From Caulifigura coniformis (GTDB taxonomy: Bacteria; Planctomycetota; Planctomycetia; Planctomycetales; Planctomycetaceae), in NCBI RefSeq assembly GCF_007745175.1, contig NZ_CP036271.1, forward strand, positions 1,211,634-1,275,633: a stretch of DNA of 64,000 nucleotides, read 5' to 3'. Made by a program: the position numbers and the translations under genes. Numbering within the stretch: position 1 is the first letter of the stretch; each line of letters starts with the position of its first letter. The notes under the pieces were generated by a model. It was not told where the DNA came from. It was given only the letters and a program-made list of their open reading frames with translations, and ran no database searches. Of this stretch, positions 58,998-64,000 are shown one piece after another.

Positions 58998-60635
58998 TCA
59001 AGTGCCCTTCCCGATTCCTAATGATGGATCGTCGCCAGTCACCACAACCCGTTCGCCCTCGGTCAGCCGTTCACGGCCGCTGACAATGAGCTTGTCCGTC
59101 GGCGACAACCCTTCGACTACCTCCACAAGGGCATCTGTTCCAGCACTACCCAGTCGGATACTGCGGCGACGTGCCGCATTCGTCGCATCGACGGTCCAGA
59201 CCGTCGACGTTTCTGCAGCCTTCTCGACAAGAGAACGCGGGACCAAGAGTCGATCCTGCTGCGCCGAACCCGGTTGCTCGGGCTGAGGAGGTGCGATGAA
59301 TGTTGCTGTGACCAGCATCTCCGGAGTCACGGTCGGAGGAGGCTCAATAATCGCGACTTTGACTTCGAGCGTGTTCTTCTGGATGTTGGCTGTTGATGTC
59401 GCCTGCAGAACCGTTCCTCGGAGGGGCGTCTTCGATGACGGTGTCTCCAGCTGCACTTCTTGGCCAGGCTGGACGAACAGGACATCTTCCAGACGGACGT
59501 CAGCGCGCACCTGAAGCATCCGTGGATCGTAGAGACGAACAATGGTGCTCGACCCCTGCGGCGACACTCCTACTGAGGCGACATGAGTGCCAGGCGGGGC
59601 AACAAGTTGAAGAACGCGGCCCGAAATCGGCGCACGTACGACGGTTCGATCCAAATCGAGCTGAGCCTGTTCGACAGCCAAAGTCGCCTGATTGCGTCGT
59701 GCCTCGGACGACTTGAGCCGTGCCTCGCTCTCCGCGACCTTTGCCGACTCCTCAATTCGAAGCTTCAGCTGCTGGGCGGCCGTTTCACGTTTTCGCTCAA
59801 TTGCGTCAACCTGCTTTTTGAGACGGGGCTGCTGGTCTTCCAGTTGCTGAAGCTCGGACTTAGCGGCGGCGTAATTGCGTTCGGACTCCTGAATCAGGCT
59901 TTCCGCGATGGAGTCCGCTGCCTTCCGCCGCAGTCCGAGCCGCTTCTCCGCAAAGGCGGAATTCGCCTGTGCAGCATCGATCTGGAAGGGAAGCTTGGCC
60001 AGTGCGGCCTCCGTCTCGGCCAAAGACGACTGGGCGTCTGCAAGCGCCGCTTCCAGATGCAGCGGTTGGTCGAAGCGCAACTTCGCCGACCTCAAGTCTG
60101 ACTCCGCACTCGCAACTTCCTTATCGTGCACCAACAGCGTCGCTTTCGCCTGCTCCAATGCCAGCCTCCGATCGGCGCTGATCAGCTTGGCAACGGCTTG
60201 CCCCTTCTCAACGGACTGCCCTTCGACAACCAACAACTCGTCGACGACCCCGTCTGTCAGCGCAGTTGCCAGGACAGCGGTTGGCCGAGGCTCAATCCAA
60301 CCTGCCGCCTTAAACAACGGCGTGCCAGCCTGCTGGACCTCAGCACGCGAGACGATCACTGGAACCACTGTCACTGGAGTAACAGGCAGGAATCGATCAC
60401 GTGCCGCCCAGCCCAGCATTCCCACAAAGCCGAAAATGACCATGGCAGGAACTAAGTAAGTGGCCAGGCGTGGGCGTCGCCGCTGCGGACTCGCCGCCGC
60501 AGGACGTGCTCGCTCCATCGCAAACTGGCGAACGTCGACCGATGTATTCATGGTCACCTCGGACTGTTGATCGTCCGATCGCGTCGTCCCAAAGGCGACA
60601 CGATCGATCGAGATCCTATTGCTAGCGTCGGACAT
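58998..60635 (-). CDS. HlyD/MacA-type membrane fusion protein
   Basis: This 545-residue protein has an N-terminal membrane helix ([21 protein letters not shown]), biotinyl-lipoyl halves ([21 protein letters not shown] and [18 protein letters not shown]), a long coiled coil between them ([39 protein letters not shown]) and a C-terminal beta-barrel ([21 protein letters not shown]). It bridges the inner-membrane transporter to the outer envelope. Start at 60635 overlaps the lipoprotein stop; Met at 60551, with GAGGTGACC before it, is an alternative. Confidence 0.9.
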   Translation of the reverse strand: MSDASNRISIDRVAFGTTRSDDQQSEVTMNTSVDVRQFAMERARPAAASPQRRRPRLATYLVPAMVIFGFVGMLGWAARDRFLPVTPVTVVPVIVSRAEVQQAGTPLFKAAGWIEPRPTAVLATALTDGVVDELLVVEGQSVEKGQAVAKLISADRRLALEQAKATLLVHDKEVASAESDLRSAKLRFDQPLHLEAALADAQSSLAETEAALAKLPFQIDAAQANSAFAEKRLGLRRKAADSIAESLIQESERNYAAAKSELQQLEDQQPRLKKQVDAIERKRETAAQQLKLRIEESAKVAESEARLKSSEARRNQATLAVEQAQLDLDRTVVRAPISGRVLQLVAPPGTHVASVGVSPQGSSTIVRLYDPRMLQVRADVRLEDVLFVQPGQEVQLETPSSKTPLRGTVLQATSTANIQKNTLEVKVAIIEPPPTVTPEMLVTATFIAPPQPEQPGSAQQDRLLVPRSLVEKAAETSTVWTVDATNAARRRSIRLGSAGTDALVEVVEGLSPTDKLIVSGRERLTEGERVVVTGDDPSLGIGKGT

Positions 60636-61137
60636 AGACTTTCTCAGCGAGCAGGGTCAGATTGCCTTCCGCATCCCGTTTAGCACTGCCCTGAACGACG
60701 ACCATCGAGAGCTCTTTGACACCCAAAACCGCGCGGGCGTCTTGAGCAATCGCCTTCCCTTGGGCGTCCACGACTTTGACCATGGCCATGTTGCCCGGCA
60801 GCTGATCGGTCGTGCAGCAATAATCCCAAGGGGTCGGACAGCCCTCATCCGGCTTACAATGCTCAACCTTCGGGTCAACAATTGTGAACGCAGCGATTCC
60901 ATCGACGAAGGGCTTTTCTGAGCCGCCAATTCGCCCCACGACAGTCACTTTGGAGTCGTTGGCCGCATCCTTCTTTGCAACTCCAACAGCCATCGCGCCT
61001 GCGGGTTCCGTAGCGAGCAGGTATTCACCCATCACCGGCTTCGACTCGGTCTGAGATTGAGTGACAGCTGGTTTGCCTCCGCATCCGAGAAGTGACAGAC
61101 CGACAACACATGGCAACAATCCATTCGAGAGCTTCAT
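60622..61137 (-). CDS. Lipoprotein of the export operon
   Basis: This 171-residue protein begins MKLSNGLLPCVVGLSLLGCGGKPA (lipobox LLGC). The mature part is a small beta domain (KVTVVGRIGGSEKPFVDGIAAFTIVDP, GCPTPWDYCCTTDQLPGNMAMVKVVD) with a cysteine cluster and ends [25 protein letters not shown]-fold-like text (VVGRIGG, VVVQGSA) suggests a nucleic-acid- or metal-binding-type barrel, but this is speculative. GAGGAGAAAGAG precedes the ATG. The longer frame upstream (to 61659) is a shadow of the permease gene. Confidence 0.8.
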   Translation of the reverse strand: MKLSNGLLPCVVGLSLLGCGGKPAVTQSQTESKPVMGEYLLATEPAGAMAVGVAKKDAANDSKVTVVGRIGGSEKPFVDGIAAFTIVDPKVEHCKPDEGCPTPWDYCCTTDQLPGNMAMVKVVDAQGKAIAQDARAVLGVKELSMVVVQGSAKRDAEGNLTLLAEKVYVRR

Positions 61138-61184
61138 CTCTTTCTCCTCGTTGGGGGTGTAAATGGAACTAAGACTCAAACTCT

Positions 61185-62351
61185 TTAGATCGCCTTCAGG
61201 CTGGTAACAATCGGAAGGCGAAGCGCTTTTAACGCCGGTGGAATAGCCCCGAAGACTCCGAGCAAAAGCCCGGTGCCGCAGCCAATCAAGAGTGCGGTAC
61301 TGTCCACGCGGAGGGTGAAAGCCCCCATGGTGAATCTCACGGCCAGCCCGTTCAGCAAGAGCAGTGCAATCATCCCAGCGACAAGGGAACCTGCCGCAGC
61401 CAGAAGAGCTCCCTCCTGGATCAACGTCATCAAGATTGCTCTCCGTCGATAGCCGACGGCACGCAGCGTGGCGAGTTCTCGGATCCGACCTGCAACGGCC
61501 CCGTACATCATGTTGAGACCGGCGAAAACACCTGCGCCGACAACCAAGAACACAACCAGCCAGGCCAACATCCGTACTGGCTTGTAGTGCTTCTGCAGCG
61601 ACTCGTAGTACGCCATCTCTCCGATTGCCTGAAGTTCGAGATCGGTCCTGCTTTTGCAAAAAAGATCGACGTCGGCGGCTGAGGTCCCAGCATCGAGCAT
61701 AATCGCAGCGAGGCTAACGTCTTGCCGTTTGATTGCGTCCTGGAAGTCCGACAACGGGCACCATATCTCTGACTCGAAGGCCGATCCGCCCGCGGAGAAT
61801 TGCCCCGCCACTTTCCATTTGCGGCCTTCGAGTGTGACCGAGTTGCCGACCGCCAGCTCTCCGGGCTCACACCCGAGCTTTGCCGCCACCAACCGGCCGA
61901 CAAGGATCTCACCGGCCGCCGGCCAACGTCCTTCAGTCATCTGCAAGCGTCTGCGCACAAGTGGCGCCAGCGGCGTGATGCCACGAATTAGCCCAAAACC
62001 GACATTGCCGGATGCAGTCTCGACCCGTGTTCCTAAGTAGAGCTCCGGAGAAACGTGCGAAACCCCGAATCGCTTCTGTACGCCGTCGATGCTTGCAGTC
62101 AGCAGTCCGGGAATCCTTGCGCCAATAGAGGAGCTCTCGATGTTCTCTGCCGCACTCACCGAGTAGATCAGGACGACGGAAGGATCTCCGCTCACGGCAA
62201 GAGAGGTCTCCAAACCTCGGATGAACCCGACGACTACGAAGACGAGCAGGATGACAATCGTCAGTGCCGTAAACGTGAGCGCAGTCCGCGTGGGCCGACG
62301 CGCCAGGTTTCGGACACCGTAGTCCCAAGGAAGTAGTCGTCTGCGGAACAT
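61185..62351 (-). CDS. FtsX/MacB-type ABC transporter permease (second)
   Basis: This 388-residue protein has the same layout as the permease at 57052: helices [60 protein letters not shown] and [32 protein letters not shown], with a large outside domain. The start at Met 62351 ([26 protein letters not shown]) fits the family. Two different permeases plus one ATPase suggest a heterodimeric transporter. Confidence 0.9.
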   Translation of the reverse strand: MFRRRLLPWDYGVRNLARRPTRTALTFTALTIVILLVFVVVGFIRGLETSLAVSGDPSVVLIYSVSAAENIESSSIGARIPGLLTASIDGVQKRFGVSHVSPELYLGTRVETASGNVGFGLIRGITPLAPLVRRRLQMTEGRWPAAGEILVGRLVAAKLGCEPGELAVGNSVTLEGRKWKVAGQFSAGGSAFESEIWCPLSDFQDAIKRQDVSLAAIMLDAGTSAADVDLFCKSRTDLELQAIGEMAYYESLQKHYKPVRMLAWLVVFLVVGAGVFAGLNMMYGAVAGRIRELATLRAVGYRRRAILMTLIQEGALLAAAGSLVAGMIALLLLNGLAVRFTMGAFTLRVDSTALLIGCGTGLLLGVFGAIPPALKALRLPIVTSLKAI

Positions 62352-62445
62352 TGATGCTTCAATTCGTTCTTGCAGGGCGTTTGCGGAAATCCTGGCGGTC
62401 GGACAGCTCATTGAAGGAGCTGTCCGGCTCGCCGCTCAGAAACGC

Positions 62446-62784
62446 CTATGAATTGGGCCTGGAAGTAAATGTCCCTGTCGGGGCGACGAGTTTTTTCGGA
62501 GTCTTTCCGATTTCGGCCATCGTGTCCCACACAAACAGCGGTGACAGCGTCTTGTCTGCCTTCGGCGTGATCGTCACGGTCTTCGTCTTGATGTCACACT
62601 CGACCTTGTCGATGTCGGACACCTTCTGAAGCCGAGTCGTAATGTTCTTCACGCAGCCTCCGCACATCTCGCCAACTGTGACGACAGTTCGTCGATCTTG
62701 GTTACCGGCCTGAAGCGTCGTGCTAGCTGCTGCGAGCGTTACGAAAAGCAGGGAAAACATGCTGCGGCGGGATAGCAAGGACAT
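62446..62784 (-). CDS. Exported heavy-metal-associated (HMA) domain protein
   Basis: This 112-residue protein has a signal peptide (SLLSRRSMFSLLFVTLAAASTTLQAG). A compact HMA-like domain follows: VVTVGEMCGGCVKNITTRLQKVSDIDKVECDIKTKTVTI, with the metal motif M-C-G-G-C. The end is KTPKKLVAPTGTF. It may carry copper or another soft metal in the periplasm and feed the transporter or a sensor. CTCC-type AAAAGGAG precedes the ATG at 62784. It lies 94 bases upstream of the permease on the same strand. Confidence 0.88.
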   Translation of the reverse strand: MSLLSRRSMFSLLFVTLAAASTTLQAGNQDRRTVVTVGEMCGGCVKNITTRLQKVSDIDKVECDIKTKTVTITPKADKTLSPLFVWDTMAEIGKTPKKLVAPTGTFTSRPNS

Positions 62785-63023
62785 GGAAACTCCTTTTGGG
62801 GGACAGGGGCAGAAGCACGGCGCAATCACGCAATCAGCGAGGCGAGACCAAATCACGGTCCATCCGCGCGCCGGAAGACAGGCGTCAGATCACAGAAGCT
62901 GAACATACGACTGAGACAGTCGAAACATGCTCAGCAGATCGCTTGCGTCCATCGGCAAGATGACAGGCCGATTGATTGCACCATCGCAACAAAACGCGAT
63001 GAGACGCGAGCGAAAGAATTGCC

Positions 63024-63464
63024 CTAGATCAGAAAACGCTGCAGGCGGACGCACATGTCCTGGCCCAGCGGATCGGGCGGAAATGGCAACTCAAAACGAT
63101 CGAGGCCATTCTCCTCGCGACAGACAAAGTCGTCGGCATGGGCGGTGAACACTCCGATCACGACGTCGTAGTCGATGTCGACCAGGACTTTGTCGGAGAC
63201 GACCGCGCCATGGCAAAGGCAACTTCCACAGCCGCAGTCGGAATCCGGTTCTTCCGGCGCTGTTTGCCGCGAGTCCGAAGGACTGGCCACCTTTCGGTGG
63301 CAACAATGGCAGCCAGCCGAAGTTTCGACGTCGGCAGCACGCGGAATTTCGACCGCCCCCATGCACCTGAAAGGGCACAAGAGCAGGCTCAAGATCATCA
63401 GCGATGCATGGACCGAGCGGAACATTACCGGAAGCTTATTTTCTGACGCCAACCATGGCAACAT
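63024..63464 (-). CDS. Cys-rich secreted hypothetical protein
   Basis: This 146-residue protein starts MLPWLASENKLPVMFRSVHASLMILSLLLCPFRCMGA after GCAGGAAACG. A signal-type helix precedes a mature part with CHCCHRK and DCGCGSCLCHGAV clusters, likely metal-binding, and the end DIDYDVVIGVFTAHADDF. No family name. It lies upstream of the HMA protein on the same strand with similar metal-type cysteines, so a shared metal role is plausible. Met at 63425 is an alternative start. Confidence 0.68.
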   Translation of the reverse strand: MLPWLASENKLPVMFRSVHASLMILSLLLCPFRCMGAVEIPRAADVETSAGCHCCHRKVASPSDSRQTAPEEPDSDCGCGSCLCHGAVVSDKVLVDIDYDVVIGVFTAHADDFVCREENGLDRFELPFPPDPLGQDMCVRLQRFLI

Positions 63465-63680
63465 CGTTTCCTGCACTAATGGATGGAATCCGGTTGCGCA
63501 TTGCTGGCCGTATGGAGTGAGGATCAGAGCAGTCCCAACTGAGGACGGAGTTCTCGGTGGTGACTCGGCGCATGCCTCCCTGACCCGACGAGAAACGCCG
63601 CATGATGTTTGATTAATCAAACATTTCGTTGCTGCCGATAAAACACCTGGGTTCTGACATTTCCAACGGCCGAGGGGCAC

Positions 63681-63911
63681 ATGCGTCCGACGCTGCACCA
63701 TCACCGTTGCATCAAATTCAGAGCGAGTCTCCGCTCGGCTGCGGTCCTAATCACGTTCGTTTGGGCAAGCTTTCTCTCTGCTGGTCTCAGCAATGGAGAC
63801 GATGGATGGCAGAGAATTATCGAACGAAGGGTTCTTCTGAGTCCCGACGAAGGCGATCGGGACGAGCCAGACCTGACCTGCCCCCCTTCAACGAGTCCAC
63901 AGTTCGGGTAG
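63681..63911 (+). pseudogene. Truncated small secreted protein gene, cut by IS3-family element
   Basis: The frame begins MRPTLHHHRCIKFRASLRSAAVLITFVWASFLSAG, a signal peptide, and continues DDGWQRIIERRVLLSPDEGDRDEP. From base 63874 the reading enters the IS end (DLTCPPSTSPQFG), so only about 64 native residues remain. The original protein is not identifiable. It is divergent from the gene at 63464. Confidence 0.65.
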
Positions 63912-64000
63912 ATTCTGCCTCGAACGTGGACCTTCACCGGGAGGAGGCAAGGTCATGGCGAGGAAACGATTTGGCGCTGAGCAGATCATCCCCAAGCTTC
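63874..64000 (+). mobile_element. Left end of an IS3-family insertion sequence
   Basis: A TGACCTGCCCCCC terminus, typical of IS3-family (IS407-like) inverted repeats, is followed 81 bases later by GGGAGGAGG and the start of an orfA. The element continues beyond the window, so its right end is unseen. Confidence 0.85.
63955..64000 (+). CDS. IS3-family transposase OrfA, 5' fragment
   Basis: The reading MARKRFGAEQIIPKL at the window edge matches the conserved start of IS3-family OrfA (helix-turn-helix part of the transposase, usually MARKRF-x-x-EQII-x-KL). A strong GGGAGGAGG ribosome site lies about 8 bases upstream. The rest, and OrfB made by frameshifting, is outside the window. Confidence 0.88.
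   Translation, partial: MARKRFGAEQIIPKL

Noticed and set aside
61138..61659. N-terminal part of the 345-residue frame before the lipoprotein
   Set aside because: It overlaps the permease gene in another frame; the lipobox start at 61137 is clear.
63701..63937. Minus-strand frame of 78 residues
   Set aside because: It spans the IS boundary and has no start signal.

Overview
The window reads as planctomycete DNA. The left flank carries a DUF1501 twin-arginine protein, a SGNH hydrolase with a long C-terminal extension, an EboE-type TIM-barrel protein, SmpB and MalQ. The right flank carries a very large Ser/Thr kinase with C-terminal WD40 repeats. These families, the high-GC coding style and the frequent lack of strong Shine-Dalgarno sites fit Planctomycetes. 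No 16S rRNA is present, so genus cannot be given.

Layout. (1) 1-10.1 kb is ordinary chromosome: eboE (cut by the window edge), a methyltransferase, malQ, DUF1501, smpB and a SGNH hydrolase on the minus strand, then an LpoB-like/COG3014 lipoprotein pair on plus. (2) A tRNA-Ala(GGC) at 10.35 kb marks the probable left edge of a large accessory element. (3) 10.9-17.0 kb is a compact anti-phage island: a plus-strand CD-NTase / S-4TM effector / unknown operon converges on a minus-strand DncV-like CD-NTase / Cap2 (E2-E1) / Cap3 (JAMM) operon. The second operon has no effector of its own. (4) 17.3-19.7 kb is a complete theta-plasmid replicon: DnaA boxes, AT-rich repeats, seven iterons, a RepA-type initiator and a ParA pair beside a repeat-rich centromere candidate. 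(5) 20-41.5 kb is plasmid/ICE cargo: a MobF relaxase, a MazEF-like pair, ArdC, a lipoprotein lipase, a zeta toxin pair, an operon of a YiiX-like papain-fold hydrolase with a NYN nuclease and an unknown protein, a Sel1-repeat protein, and a tyrosine recombinase translationally coupled to a VapBC-like pair. (6) 41.9-45.9 kb holds an ECF sigma factor, a membrane protein (likely anti-sigma) and an exported caspase-like protease in one overlapping operon. (7) 46-53.3 kb is a plus-strand operon with a SprT-like protease, membrane proteins, a ParB-domain protein, a VirD4/TraG coupling protein and small helix-turn-helix proteins. (8) 53.5-64 kb has the giant kinase, then an RND/MacB-like export operon (two FtsX permeases, ATPase, membrane fusion protein, lipoprotein) with a heavy-metal-associated domain protein, and at the edge an IS3-family element that truncates a small secreted-protein gene.

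Read together, the middle 43 kb looks like a plasmid that kept its origin, partition and mobilisation genes (relaxase plus coupling protein, no type IV secretion genes seen) and now sits next to a tRNA gene with a tyrosine recombinase. Its right attachment site was not found by eye, so the right boundary is open. The two observations that look least described are the composite two-synthase CBASS-like locus and the sigma / membrane protein / exported caspase operon. The YiiX-NYN-unknown operon comes third.
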